Assembly (NCBI RefSeq): GCF_013303125.1
Contig: NZ_JABTTE010000021.1
Span: 1-64,000, forward strand
Direction of reading: 5' to 3'
Length of the DNA: 64,000 nt
Origin: Calidifontibacillus erzurumensis
GTDB lineage: Bacteria > Bacillota > Bacilli > Bacillales > Bacillaceae_J
Of this stretch, positions 1 through 8,339 are shown one piece after another; the first letter of the stretch is position 1; each line of letters begins with the position of its first letter. The notes under the pieces are model-generated. The model made no database searches and was not told the origin of the DNA. It saw only the letters and a program-made list of their open reading frames with translations. The translations under genes were made by a program, and so were the position numbers.

Positions 1-73
1 ACGCCTGAATCCCCTTTTTTCTTTTTGGTGTGCAATTGATTTGATGGTGTAAATTGAGCTATTTATTTTAAAA

Positions 74-2005
74 TTATCGAAGCAAGCGCAATCCATTTAA
101 AATGACTAATAATGTGCTTCCTTCATGACCGATCACTCCAAATGGGAGATCGAGAATTTGCAGGAAGTTGGATGCGATTAACAGCATGATCACAGTAATT
201 GAAAAGATAATATTTTGTTTAATAATTCTCGTCATTCGTTTTGAAAGTTTAATGGCATCTGCGATTTTTGTAAGATCATTTTTCATAAGAACGATGTCTG
301 CTGTTTCAAGTGCCACATCGGATCCTTCTCCCATTGCAATCCCAACAGTGGCAGTTGCTAGGGCAGGGGCATCGTTAATTCCGTCACCGACCATTCCGAC
401 ATGTTTATAACGTTCTTTAAGCTTTTTTAAATGTTCAACTTTTGTTTCAGGCAGACATTCGGCGATGTATTCGGTCACACCGCTTTCTTTTGCGATGGCT
501 TGAGCTGTATAGTTGCTGTCGCCTGTTAACATGACAGTATGGATTCCTTGTTCATGTAATGTTTGGATGGCTTCTTTTGTAACATCACGTACGACGTCTT
601 TTAGGGCTAATAGACCTGCAATGCCTTGTTCATCTTTTATAAAAACAATGGTTTTTCCTTCACTAGCAAGTACCTTCGATATTCCATCATGAAACTGTTC
701 GGCTTCTTCGCGGCCGACAAAATCTTTTTTGCCGATTTTCCATTGTTTATTTAGTACATTTGCTTCAACACCCCAGCCGGATACATCTTTAAATTGCGCT
801 GGTTCAACAAGGGAAAAGTCGTATTTCTCTTTTACATATTTAACAATGGCTTGAGCGAGAGGATGATTTGAATGATTTTCAATCGATGCAACAGCTTGAA
901 GGAGTTTTTCCTCATTTAAATCCTCTCGAATAACTAAATCGGTAACTTGTGGTTTTCCCAAAGTTAATGTGCCAGTTTTGTCAAATGCAATGGCTCTCAA
1001 CACTGTTAAGTTTTCGAGATGAACACCGCCTTTAACAAGGATACCGCGTCTTGCGCCATTAGAGATAGCTGCTAAAGTTGCTGGCATAATGGAAGCCATT
1101 AATGCACATGGTGAAGCAACAACTAATAAAATCATCGCCCGGTAAAATGTTTCCTGCCAGCTCCATCCTAATAGATAATGCGGTAAAAACATCATGAATA
1201 GAACAGTTATTAATACAACTTTTACATAAGTCCCTTCAAATTTTTCAATAAACAATTGAGATGGTGCTTTTTCGCTTTGAGCGTTTTGTACAAGATGAAT
1301 GATTTTTTGAAACAAAGTTTCGTCGCTTTTTTTCGTAATTTCTACGACAATAGAACCATTTAAATTGACTGTACCTGCAAAAACTTCATCTTTCATGCTT
1401 TTGTTGACAGGGATGGATTCACCTGTAATAGCTGCTTCATCTATAGTCGTTTCACCGCGGACAATGATTCCGTCCGATGGAACGCGCTCACCCGGTTTTA
1501 TTAAAATTTGATCGCCAATATTCAATTGTGAAACATGGACTTTCTCTTCATATCCATTTGTGATGCGCAGCGCTTCTTCTGGTTGAAGGCTCATCAAGCT
1601 TGAAATTTCTTTTTTGCTTTTATTCATTGTATAAGTTTCAAGTGCTCCACTTAAAGCAAATATAAAAATTAAAACAGCTCCTTCTTCCCAATAACCGATG
1701 ATGGCAGAACCGATAGCTGCAAAAATCATCAGCATTTCAACATTAAGTTCTTTTTCAACAAATGTTTTTGTGATGCCTTCTTTTGATTTGGCATAGCCGC
1801 CAATGACGTAAGCAAGGATAAAAACCGCAATGGATGCAGATTCCTTGTTTAAGTTGCCTAAAATCCAAGCGGCAACAATGAGCACCCCGCTAAATAATGC
1901 AGCGATCAATTCGATATGTTCTTTTATTTTATTTAAGAAGTTTTTCTCTTGAACCACAACCCCTAATTGAGAATGTTTATCTATTACTTTAGTTTGAGAA
2001 TGCAA
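74..2005 (-). CDS. pfeT: P1B-4-type heavy-metal efflux ATPase (PfeT/ZosA-like)
   Basis: Membrane P-type ATPase of 643 aa, expected to export Fe(II), and perhaps Co(II) or Zn(II), from the cytoplasm. Visible motifs are the actuator TGES (194-197), SPC in the metal-binding membrane helix (298-300), the phosphorylation site DKTGT (Asp342), the HP locus (381-382), GDGINDAP in the hinge region, and HEGST near the C-terminus (627-631). SPC plus HEGST without an N-terminal metal-binding domain is the P1B-4 signature, to which B. subtilis PfeT (formerly ZosA/YkvW) belongs. The start is TTG, about 7 bases after GAGGAGG. A Fur/PerR-like box lies just upstream, which fits iron or peroxide control. The subclass is well supported; the exact metal is inferred. 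Confidence 0.9.
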   Translation of the reverse strand: MHSQTKVIDKHSQLGVVVQEKNFLNKIKEHIELIAALFSGVLIVAAWILGNLNKESASIAVFILAYVIGGYAKSKEGITKTFVEKELNVEMLMIFAAIGSAIIGYWEEGAVLIFIFALSGALETYTMNKSKKEISSLMSLQPEEALRITNGYEEKVHVSQLNIGDQILIKPGERVPSDGIIVRGETTIDEAAITGESIPVNKSMKDEVFAGTVNLNGSIVVEITKKSDETLFQKIIHLVQNAQSEKAPSQLFIEKFEGTYVKVVLITVLFMMFLPHYLLGWSWQETFYRAMILLVVASPCALMASIMPATLAAISNGARRGILVKGGVHLENLTVLRAIAFDKTGTLTLGKPQVTDLVIREDLNEEKLLQAVASIENHSNHPLAQAIVKYVKEKYDFSLVEPAQFKDVSGWGVEANVLNKQWKIGKKDFVGREEAEQFHDGISKVLASEGKTIVFIKDEQGIAGLLALKDVVRDVTKEAIQTLHEQGIHTVMLTGDSNYTAQAIAKESGVTEYIAECLPETKVEHLKKLKERYKHVGMVGDGINDAPALATATVGIAMGEGSDVALETADIVLMKNDLTKIADAIKLSKRMTRIIKQNIIFSITVIMLLIASNFLQILDLPFGVIGHEGSTLLVILNGLRLLR

Positions 2006-2030
2006 TTTTATTCCTCCTCAACTATCTAAT

Positions 2031-2045
2031 TGATAATTATAATCA
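2031..2045. promoter_or_regulatory. Fur/PerR-type 7-1-7 box upstream of pfeT
   Basis: The 15-mer TGATAATTATAATCA matches the 7-1-7 Fur consensus (TGATAAT, one base, ATTATCA) at 14 of 15 positions counting the free centre. It also resembles a PerR box. It sits 26 bases upstream of the pfeT start codon. In B. subtilis pfeT is controlled by PerR and Fur, so the placement agrees with the assignment. Confidence 0.6.
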
Positions 2046-2246
2046 TCATCAATACCTTTATTTTAAAGGAATTTAGTGCTGTTGCATGTCTAAAAATATT
2101 AAAATTATTTTAAGTAGTAAATTAAAATAATTCTAAACTGATTATAGCATAGGACCCCTTTGATGAAAAGTAATAATTTCATAATTCAATAAAAATATAG
2201 GAAAGATCGATTGGCTTTAAGTCATGTAAAGGGGAAAATGGAGGCA

Positions 2247-2275
2247 AAAAAATAACCTCTGTTTTATTACAGAGG
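2247..2275 (-). terminator. Intrinsic terminator of the BH0509-like gene
   Basis: Read on the minus strand, CCTCTGT pairs with ACAGAGG around a six-base loop (2256-2275) and is followed by a U-rich tract. It lies about 55 bases past the stop of the small gene at 2330-2491. Confidence 0.7.
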
Positions 2276-2329
2276 AGGTAAAGTGAAAAGTGATGTGGGG
2301 AGATTTAGCAAAGAAGTTGTTAGATGAAA

Positions 2330-2491
2330 TTAAATAATAATGTTATCTTCAACGAATTCTTGACAATGGTAGTAAATGTTTTTGTAAATGTGTTCAATTT
2401 CATCGTCTGTCATATACATCAACTTTTCAGAATTAAACTCACGATTTTTTGTTATAAACTCAATCATATTTTTCCGTTCTTGGCGGCTCAT
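2330..2491 (-). CDS. Small BH0509-family-like protein
   Basis: A 53-aa reading frame beginning MSRQERKNMIEFI and ending EDNIII. The start is ATG, preceded by GGAGG at a normal distance, and the gene is followed by a clear terminator. The N-terminus resembles, from memory, the short BH0509 family of Bacillaceae, whose function is unknown. The protein is charged and has no membrane segment; one Cys lies near the C-terminus. The opposite strand is also open here but has no ribosome site and is a shadow. I am confident that it is a gene and moderately confident of the family. Confidence 0.7.
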   Translation of the reverse strand: MSRQERKNMIEFITKNREFNSEKLMYMTDDEIEHIYKNIYYHCQEFVEDNIII

Positions 2492-2607
2492 TTTTCATTC
2501 CTCCATTTATAAAAATAATTTAGTGACACTGTGATAATACAGAATATTTATTTGTTATGTATTATATAACAGTTATTTCAAAAAGGTCAATGATTTTTTT
2601 GAAAATT

Positions 2608-2641
2608 TAATAAAATAGGCAGTTCATACTACGAACTGCCT
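2608..2641 (-). terminator. Terminator after the 44-aa gene
   Basis: AGGCAGTTC (2617-2625) and GAACTGCCT (2633-2641) form a perfect 9-bp stem with a 7-base loop. On the minus strand it is followed by ATTTTATT. It lies just beyond the stop of the small gene at 2663-2797. Confidence 0.75.
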
Positions 2642-2662
2642 TTAAAAAGTTTGTATGGTTAT

Positions 2663-2797
2663 TTAATGACGCGGAGGGAATAAAGCCGTTTTTAAAATTT
2701 TAGCGTTAAGAACTAAAAAGCGGAAAAATTGGTATATTTTACACTTTCTAATAAATAATGTTTTACGAGTTGGGACCATATCTTTAATAATTTCCAT
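2663..2797 (-). CDS. Small basic protein, 44 aa, unrecognised
   Basis: The reading frame runs from MEIIKDMVPTRKTLF to a C-terminus of LFPPRH. The start ATG follows AAAGGA at about 9 bases, and a strong terminator lies about 20 bases past the stop. The protein is rich in Lys, Arg and Phe and has a hydrophobic middle. I do not recognise the family. It is supported by ribosome site plus terminator and by lying in a run of short minus-strand genes. Confidence 0.5.
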   Translation of the reverse strand: MEIIKDMVPTRKTLFIRKCKIYQFFRFLVLNAKILKTALFPPRH

Positions 2798-2871
2798 TAT
2801 GCATTTTCCTTTCTTTGAATATAGTTGTGGGTAAAGGAAAAAAGTAGTCTAATATGAAACTTCAAATTCAT

Positions 2872-3075
2872 TTACTGTTTGAATTTATTAAAATCATCAA
2901 CATATAAAGCAACATTGCCACAATTAGGACACACTGAAGCTTTAAGTTTTGCCGATACATTATTAAAAAGTCCTTTTCCTTTTTGGGTGATTTTAATTCC
3001 AGAAATATCTGCCTCAACAGTCACTCTGCAATCATTGATCATTTCCGTTTGACATTGGTTGCATATTCTTTTCAT
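2872..3075 (-). CDS. Zinc-ribbon protein, 67 aa
   Basis: Small cytoplasmic protein with two CxxC pairs, CNQC near residue 5 and CPNC near residue 50, which would make a single zinc ribbon. Between them lies a basic Gly/Lys-rich stretch. Proteins of this shape in Bacillaceae are usually labelled nucleic-acid-binding or unknown. The start is taken at the ATG after AGGGGG; the frame is open a further 23 codons upstream, but that part has no ribosome site and is unlike the domain. A CsoR/CstR-like half operator lies about 145 bases upstream, so the gene may share control with sqr. Confidence 0.7.
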   Translation of the reverse strand: MKRICNQCQTEMINDCRVTVEADISGIKITQKGKGLFNNVSAKLKASVCPNCGNVALYVDDFNKFKQ

Positions 3076-3217
3076 TAGTAAACAACCCCCTAGTATGATA
3101 AAGTTTGATTTATATTTTTCCTCAATTATAAAAACCGACTGCAACTTTATTATTCAACTTAATATATGTTTTCATCTTTTATAAAAAAATTCCTTTAAAG
3201 ACAGCATAATACAAAAT

Positions 3218-3233
3218 ATAGTATAGGGGGTAT
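3218..3233. promoter_or_regulatory. Degenerate CsoR/CstR-like site
   Basis: One half, GGGTAT (3228-3233), is perfect and is preceded by a poorly matching ATAGTA half at the 6-4-6 spacing seen at the three better sites near 4.8-4.95 kb. It lies upstream of the zinc-ribbon gene and downstream of sqr. It is weaker than the other sites. Confidence 0.3.
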
Positions 3234-3334
3234 ATAAGCGCTGTCAAAAGGTATAAAATCTTTTATGGTACGTCTTTTTTTCATCGATCATCATGCAACA
3301 TTTTTTAGGAAACGTCTTGATCGTTAGAAATGTA

Positions 3335-4756
3335 TTATTCAGGAATTAAGCTCCATCCAAGATTGCCTTTCATCTTATAAATAAACATTGAGTGCAATGT
3401 CCGTTTAATCCAAGCACCAGCAAGCCCAATTTCCATATCGCATATTTTAAGGTCTCGTCCGTATTCAGGATACCTATCAAAATCCGGTACGACAGGATAC
3501 ATTAAAATCGTTGCAGCCGAGCCGTTCCAAATTGATTTTCCGATTGATGCAATACAGGCGCCAGGCATTTCTGCCATCGACTCACGATGGGATGGAGAAC
3601 GGCCTTCAATCATGTCAATGATATTAAAAGCGACAATTTTTCCAATGATTCCGGCTGCCATGCCAGTCCGTGGTGCAGTGGCTGTGATAACGGTTCCATT
3701 TTTATTTGTAAATGGTTTTGATATCGAGCCAGGCGGAGCAAAAGCAATTCCTGCTGCAAACATATTTGGATAGAAAGGAGACTGGTATGTTGATGGCCAA
3801 TCAGAAGGTTGAAGATTCTCCCAGTTTTTCCCGTATCCGCCATCTACTAACATAAATCCACCTGCGTTTGTAAGTTTTGAAGTAATGTCTTCACCGTCTT
3901 TATTTACATATTTAATATTCATTCCTCTAAACTGCGGAATAAGCATGGCATAATCAAATTCAGTTTCGCCAATTTCACCTTCGTAATTTTCCCAAATGAC
4001 TTTTCCTTTTTCGACTTTTTTGACCGCTGTTTGGACTTGATAATAAATGCCTTGCTCAGCGAAAAGGGATTTAAGAAAAGCTTCCGATTTCATAATGTAT
4101 CCATATTTTTTAGCATAAATTCCACCCACGCCAAAATCGCCTAATGCTGGTTCATTAGAGATCCACATCAGCTGCGCTTTGTCCCTTAGTCCCCTGTTAA
4201 CGAGATCGTTATGAATGTTCGTGATGTATTCTAAAGCAGCCCCTTGACAAGTTGCTTGACCGTGACCGGTTCCAATTAAAATTTTTACTTTTTCTCCTTT
4301 TTCCATTCTTGAAACCAACTTTAGATAAGCATCTCTCGCCATTTTGGCATGATGGATGTTGCAGATGGAGTGGGAATAGCCATTGTCCGGACCTAAACCT
4401 TCTGTTCCTTCAAAGTTTAAATAAGGTCCTGTCGCATTTATTAAATAATCATACTCAATCTTTTGTTTTGTTCCATCCTTCGATTCGGTCACAACATATT
4501 GTCTATCTGGGTGGATTTCTCTAGCCCAAGCTTGAATGAATGTGATCCCTTGTTTCTGAAAAACGGGTGCAAGTTCAAACATGGTTTGCTCAGGTTTCAT
4601 TCGACCGATTCCAACCCAAACTAATGATGGAATATAAGTAAAACGAGGCCATGGATTTACAACAATTACTTCATGCTTTTTATCTAACTTTTTCCTTAAA
4701 TACAAAGCTGCTGTTTGCCCTGAAAAACCAGCTCCTAAAATAACTACTTTCGCCAT
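3335..4756 (-). CDS. sqr: Sulfide:quinone oxidoreductase
   Basis: Peripheral membrane flavoprotein of 473 aa that oxidises sulfide to sulfane sulfur and passes the electrons to the quinone pool. The N-terminal FAD-binding motif is GAGFSG (8-13). Three candidate redox cysteines are seen at 132 (HSICNIHH), 170 (GQATCQGAA) and 401 (PGACIASIG), which fits the cysteine-persulfide chemistry of SQR better than NADH dehydrogenase. The start is the ATG following GGGGGA; a longer in-frame Met has no ribosome site. It diverges from the membrane-protein gene at 4973, and three palindromic CsoR/CstR-like operators lie in the shared intergenic region, suggesting induction by reactive sulfur. The substrate assignment is a family inference. 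Confidence 0.85.
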   Translation of the reverse strand: MAKVVILGAGFSGQTAALYLRKKLDKKHEVIVVNPWPRFTYIPSLVWVGIGRMKPEQTMFELAPVFQKQGITFIQAWAREIHPDRQYVVTESKDGTKQKIEYDYLINATGPYLNFEGTEGLGPDNGYSHSICNIHHAKMARDAYLKLVSRMEKGEKVKILIGTGHGQATCQGAALEYITNIHNDLVNRGLRDKAQLMWISNEPALGDFGVGGIYAKKYGYIMKSEAFLKSLFAEQGIYYQVQTAVKKVEKGKVIWENYEGEIGETEFDYAMLIPQFRGMNIKYVNKDGEDITSKLTNAGGFMLVDGGYGKNWENLQPSDWPSTYQSPFYPNMFAAGIAFAPPGSISKPFTNKNGTVITATAPRTGMAAGIIGKIVAFNIIDMIEGRSPSHRESMAEMPGACIASIGKSIWNGSAATILMYPVVPDFDRYPEYGRDLKICDMEIGLAGAWIKRTLHSMFIYKMKGNLGWSLIPE

Positions 4757-4820
4757 AGTAAATCCCCCTTTTAGACAATATTTCATAATTTATAAAAATT
4801 CTATTCTTATTATCTATTAT

Positions 4821-4836
4821 ATACCTAGATGGGTAT
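4821..4836. promoter_or_regulatory. CsoR/CstR-like operator 1
   Basis: ATACCTAGATGGGTAT is a 6-4-6 inverted repeat with one mismatch to the palindrome. It lies 65 bases upstream of the sqr start, in the sqr/membrane-protein intergenic region. Confidence 0.6.
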
Positions 4837-4899
4837 AATAAAAAGGAAATTATTGATAATAAAAAATAAAAAATGTTTATATTTTTTTTTCTTGAAAAA

Positions 4900-4915
4900 A
4901 TACCCCAAAGGGTAT
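4900..4915. promoter_or_regulatory. CsoR/CstR-like operator 2
   Basis: ATACCCCAAAGGGTAT has perfect ATACCC/GGGTAT arms with a four-base centre. This is the shape of operators bound by CsoR-family repressors, including persulfide-sensing CstR. No csoR/cstR gene is seen in the window. Confidence 0.7.
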
Positions 4916-4936
4916 AAAATATAACCAAAATATCAA

Positions 4937-4952
4937 ATACCCTATACGGTAT
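4937..4952. promoter_or_regulatory. CsoR/CstR-like operator 3
   Basis: ATACCCTATACGGTAT has 6-4-6 arms with one mismatch. It ends 20 bases before the start codon of the membrane-protein gene, where repressor binding would block transcription or cover the 5' leader. Confidence 0.65.
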
Positions 4953-4972
4953 ATAAAAGGAGAGATTTTTAT

Positions 4973-6196
4973 ATGAGAAAAAACTTAGGTGAGCAATATA
5001 GCCCATTATATTTTCTTGCTGCCTTAGGTAACGGAGGGATGACGGTAGCGTTCTTTCTATTATTGATGTTCATGGTCAAACACCCAGAAACACCAATTCC
5101 AACGTTTGAACATGTATCAGCAGCATTTAACAGCGGTAATATTGCTCTTAGTGCGCTCATCATATTTGCAACCATCGGCATTCTGTTCTTTGCCATTAAT
5201 CATTTCCGATTATTGCTTTGGAACATAAGGGAGTATCGGGGTTTTAAACAGACAGGAGCTTATGAAAAATTAAAAAATTCAGCTGCAGCCGTACAATTGA
5301 TGGCTATTCCATTAACGATTGGCATGAGTGTAAACGTATTATTTATTTTAGGCGGCGTCTATGTTCCTGGATTGTGGAATGTTGTTGAATACTTATTTCC
5401 TGGTGCATTGGCTGGATTTACGATTATAGGTATTTATGCGTTGCGAATCTTTACTGACTATTTTTCACGCTTTGTTATTCATGGATCGCTTAATACTATA
5501 AATAATAACCATTTAAGCCAATTATTAGCAGTCTTTGCATTTTCAATGATTGGTGTTGGATATTCATCATCTGCAGCCATGAGCCACGAAACAGTAACTT
5601 CTACAATCGGTCTTGTAGGCGCTATTTTCTTTGGAAGTATTGCGGTAATTTTAGCAGTTGTAAAGATGGTAGTAGGATTTCAATCCATTCTTAAACAAGG
5701 CATTGATAAAGCAGCAAGCCCGAGTATTTGGATTATCATCCCGATATTAACTATATTAGGGATTACGTTTGTAAGATTGTATATGGGTGTAAACCATAAT
5801 TTGCTGCATGTGAAAGATCCTTCCGTTGTACCAATCTTTTTAGTGTTAACTGGATTATTATCAGTACAAATCATTTTTGGCTTATTCGGATATAAAGTAT
5901 TGAAAAGCATTGGTTATTTCAGGGAATTTGTAGATATAAAAGGTTCCGGCAAAAGTCCGGGAAGCTATTCGTTAATTTGTCCAGGTGTTGCATTTACAGT
6001 TATGGGCATGTTTTTCGTTCATTATGGTTTTGTTAGAACTGGTATCGTTGAACAGTTCTCCACTGTTTACTTCTTGTTATTAGCACCATTCTGGTATGTC
6101 CAACTTAAAACGATAACTACAATTTTTGCGCTGAATAAAAAATTATTAAAATCACAAGAACCACAAGCTGTATTAAAAGAAGTAAAAAGCTTATAA
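4973..6196 (+). CDS. Multi-spanning membrane protein, TsoY-like, divergent from sqr
   Basis: Integral membrane protein of 407 aa with about ten hydrophobic segments spread over its whole length. The N-terminus (NLGEQYSPLYFLAALGNGGM) and the following region resemble, from memory, the TsoY family of bacterial membrane proteins; some members of that family are selenoproteins. I am not sure of that name. It has AAAGGAGAG before the ATG and its own downstream terminator. Because it shares three CsoR/CstR-like operators with sqr, a role in transport or metabolism of reduced sulfur is a reasonable inference. It could also be a tellurite-resistance/SLAC1-like anion channel, but I see no decisive motif. 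Confidence 0.6.
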   Translation: MRKNLGEQYSPLYFLAALGNGGMTVAFFLLLMFMVKHPETPIPTFEHVSAAFNSGNIALSALIIFATIGILFFAINHFRLLLWNIREYRGFKQTGAYEKLKNSAAAVQLMAIPLTIGMSVNVLFILGGVYVPGLWNVVEYLFPGALAGFTIIGIYALRIFTDYFSRFVIHGSLNTINNNHLSQLLAVFAFSMIGVGYSSSAAMSHETVTSTIGLVGAIFFGSIAVILAVVKMVVGFQSILKQGIDKAASPSIWIIIPILTILGITFVRLYMGVNHNLLHVKDPSVVPIFLVLTGLLSVQIIFGLFGYKVLKSIGYFREFVDIKGSGKSPGSYSLICPGVAFTVMGMFFVHYGFVRTGIVEQFSTVYFLLLAPFWYVQLKTITTIFALNKKLLKSQEPQAVLKEVKSL

Positions 6197-6216
6197 AAAT
6201 AAAAATAAAAGAGAAG

Positions 6217-6250
6217 CCCTTTTTCAGATAAGCTGGAAAAGGGTTTTTTT
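6217..6250 (+). terminator. Terminator of the membrane-protein gene
   Basis: CCCTTTTTCAG (6217-6227) pairs with CTGGAAAAGGG (6233-6243), with one G-U type mismatch, and is followed by seven T. A closely similar hairpin recurs at 6995-7030. Confidence 0.85.
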
Positions 6251-6344
6251 AGTAATCCGCTCCCATCCTGATTTTTCATATTGTAAAAAAGTAAATGGTA
6301 ATAATCGTTAAATTTCTGTTATATTTTAGAAAGGGGGTGTAAAA

Positions 6345-6806
6345 ATGGAAAAACGTTATGCAGGATTTTGGATACGCGTAGGGGCGTGGTTTCTTGATTT
6401 TTTAATTCTTCTTATTCCAAGTATTATTATTGATTATTTATCTTTTCAAATTGCAAAACCAATGGATATGGGATATTGGGCTTATCAGTTTAATTTGAAT
6501 ACGCCAACATGGACTTCTTATGATACATTGAGCACGCTGTTGTCCACCATTTTTTGTGCTATCTATTTTGGTTGGATGACTTCCAAATACCAAGGAACTT
6601 TAGGTAAGCTGATCGTCGGGCTGCGAATCATTGGAGAAGATGGGCGTGCGATCACTTTTGCACGAGCAATTGGAAGGTATTTTTCTTATATTTTATCCAG
6701 CTTTTTTATGATCGGTTTTATCATGGTTGGACTAACAAAGAAAAAACAAGGATTGCATGATAAAATATGCAAGACCTACGTGATTTATAAACAACAAGAT
6801 TCATGA
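6345..6806 (+). CDS. RDD-family membrane protein
   Basis: Small membrane protein of 153 aa with the RDD layout. An N-terminal helix begins YAGFWIRVGAWFLDFLI with the conserved Arg and Asp. A second membrane segment follows near residue 60, then the motif GTLGKLIVGLRI and a third membrane segment. The family is widespread and of mostly unknown function; some members affect Na+ or compatible-solute transport. AAAGGGGGTG precedes the ATG. It stands alone between two terminators, so it is probably monocistronic. Confidence 0.85.
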   Translation: MEKRYAGFWIRVGAWFLDFLILLIPSIIIDYLSFQIAKPMDMGYWAYQFNLNTPTWTSYDTLSTLLSTIFCAIYFGWMTSKYQGTLGKLIVGLRIIGEDGRAITFARAIGRYFSYILSSFFMIGFIMVGLTKKKQGLHDKICKTYVIYKQQDS

Positions 6807-6874
6807 ACATAATAGTTTAGTAGTATTGTAAATTTATACTAAGCAAAGTTATTAATGTTGCATTTTAGTTAAAG

Positions 6875-7030
6875 TTGAATGTTTCTTTAACCCGTTTTGG
6901 AACTGGAATCATTGTATTACTTCTAGTTATTATCACCATCCTATTATTTGTAACTTCAATGACTGTGCGAAAAAAATTATGTAAGCTCAAGATGCCTTTT
7001 TCAGACATACATCTGGAAAAGGGTTTTTTA
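6875..7030 (+). other. Possible gene remnant ending in a terminator
   Basis: A TTG-initiated frame encodes one hydrophobic segment (GIIVLLLVIITILLFV) followed by a few basic residues, then runs straight through a terminator hairpin at 6995-7030 and ends past it. There is no convincing ribosome site. The membrane segment plus KK tail suggests the start of a small membrane protein whose 3' part was lost. The hairpin copies the terminator at 6217. I do not call it an intact gene. Confidence 0.3.
6995..7030 (+). terminator. Terminator hairpin, near copy of the one at 6217
   Basis: CCTTTTTCAGA (6995-7005) pairs with TCTGGAAAAGG (7012-7022) and is followed by a T-run. It could serve the RDD gene or the remnant at 6875. 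Confidence 0.65.
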
Positions 7031-7261
7031 TTTTATGATTTGCAAAAAATGTTCGCCAAAGCAAATGTGTTATCTAGAGATAATTGCACCTCCTTATTAA
7101 AAATTCGGACACAACAATAATTTTTGCTCAAGCGGCCGAACGGATTTTATTAGCTTATTGAAGTGATTTTTAATCAACTATAAATTTCCAATGTGTCCAA
7201 TGGATAAATAAGCAAATCTTCGAAAAAAATACAAATAAGCAATAAGAAGGAGGTCAAAATT

Positions 7262-8083
7262 TTGAAGGCGCTAAAATTAACAATAATAATAGTTATGACA
7301 TTTTTTATCTCATTGTTTAACTTTCAAAGTTATCCGAGCGCAGCTGAAAGTACAAAAGTAAATAACCAAAGCAAAATAAAAGTGCCTGACTCGGTTTTAG
7401 ATATTACGAAGGAAAATACGTACCCAAATCCGACTCAGGATTTGCCTTATCTTCAACCGAGCGATTTAGCAAAAAAATTGTTGGAAACCGCAGATGTTCC
7501 AATTCAGAACCCTGATCTTATTCGTATTTTAAATGAATCAACGATCCAAACAACACCAACGCAATTCGGATTTCGGGCAACCATTTATCTAGGTCAGTGG
7601 CCGTTAAGCTATGAATCAACAGAAACAAATATTAACTGGGAATATAAACAGGCCAATGTAAATAAATTTGATAATCGCGGTGGTAATAGTCCGCAAAAAA
7701 TTCATTATATACAAGAAGACGAAGCAGTGATCAAAGGCGGATTAACATCAAGAATTAACAATGCGGAAGAAGTGCAAAAAATGATGATGTTAACAGCTGC
7801 GAAAAAGACAGAATTGCCGCTAGCATTTGAAACAGTGATTGGCCAAGGAACGAAAAAAGATCGAGTGTATAATGTCGCTCCGAAAAAGTTAGGGTATTTA
7901 TATGCTTATGCTCCTGCAGTAAATGAGAAAGGAAAAGTAACATTTGGTGAAGTTTATTTAGAATTTAAAGGCAGCAAAGTAAGGCTAAAAATAAAAAATA
8001 TAACTCAACAAGGCATAGGTGCGTGGATCCCGGTACAAGACCATTTATCATTTAAGTTTGTAACGACGGATACACCTCGATAA
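7262..8083 (+). CDS. yfkD: YfkD-like secreted protein
   Basis: Protein of 273 aa with an N-terminal signal peptide (hydrophobic residues about 5-25, then a PSAAES region suitable for cleavage). The mature part contains VLDITKENTYPNPTQDLPYL, which I recognise from the B. subtilis YfkD family. YfkD is Bacillus-specific and of unknown function, probably outside the membrane. The start is TTG, 7-8 bases after AAGGAGGT. The downstream terminator makes it monocistronic. The presence of pdaA and an rlmCD/yfjO-type gene nearby resembles the yfj/yfk region of B. subtilis, supporting the assignment. Confidence 0.85.
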   Translation: MKALKLTIIIVMTFFISLFNFQSYPSAAESTKVNNQSKIKVPDSVLDITKENTYPNPTQDLPYLQPSDLAKKLLETADVPIQNPDLIRILNESTIQTTPTQFGFRATIYLGQWPLSYESTETNINWEYKQANVNKFDNRGGNSPQKIHYIQEDEAVIKGGLTSRINNAEEVQKMMMLTAAKKTELPLAFETVIGQGTKKDRVYNVAPKKLGYLYAYAPAVNEKGKVTFGEVYLEFKGSKVRLKIKNITQQGIGAWIPVQDHLSFKFVTTDTPR

Positions 8084-8132
8084 ACGGTTCAGATTCTTTG
8101 GGGCTTGATGAGAATAAATTATTTTTATGAAG

Positions 8133-8171
8133 GACCGTTCTGTTTTAATAAACATTGCACGGTCTTTTTTT
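8133..8171 (+). terminator. Terminator of yfkD
   Basis: GACCGT (8133-8138) and ACGGTC (8159-8164) form a stem around a loop of about 20 bases, followed by seven T. Confidence 0.7.
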
Positions 8172-8339
8172 GTGCAATAAATAAACTTATTAAACATTTA
8201 CTATTTGCAAGATAAACTGAATTATTTTCACTTTTTGCACTATTTCCTTATATTTTGGGTTTCTAAAAAAAAAGACAAGCATTATAATAATGGATGGTAG
8301 AGCCTTTTCCAAAAAACAAAAAGGGGGACGGGGAAAAGA

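Noticed and set aside
2324-2512. Plus-strand frame over the BH0509-like gene
   Set aside because: The minus strand has the ribosome site, the terminator and family likeness; the plus frame is its shadow.
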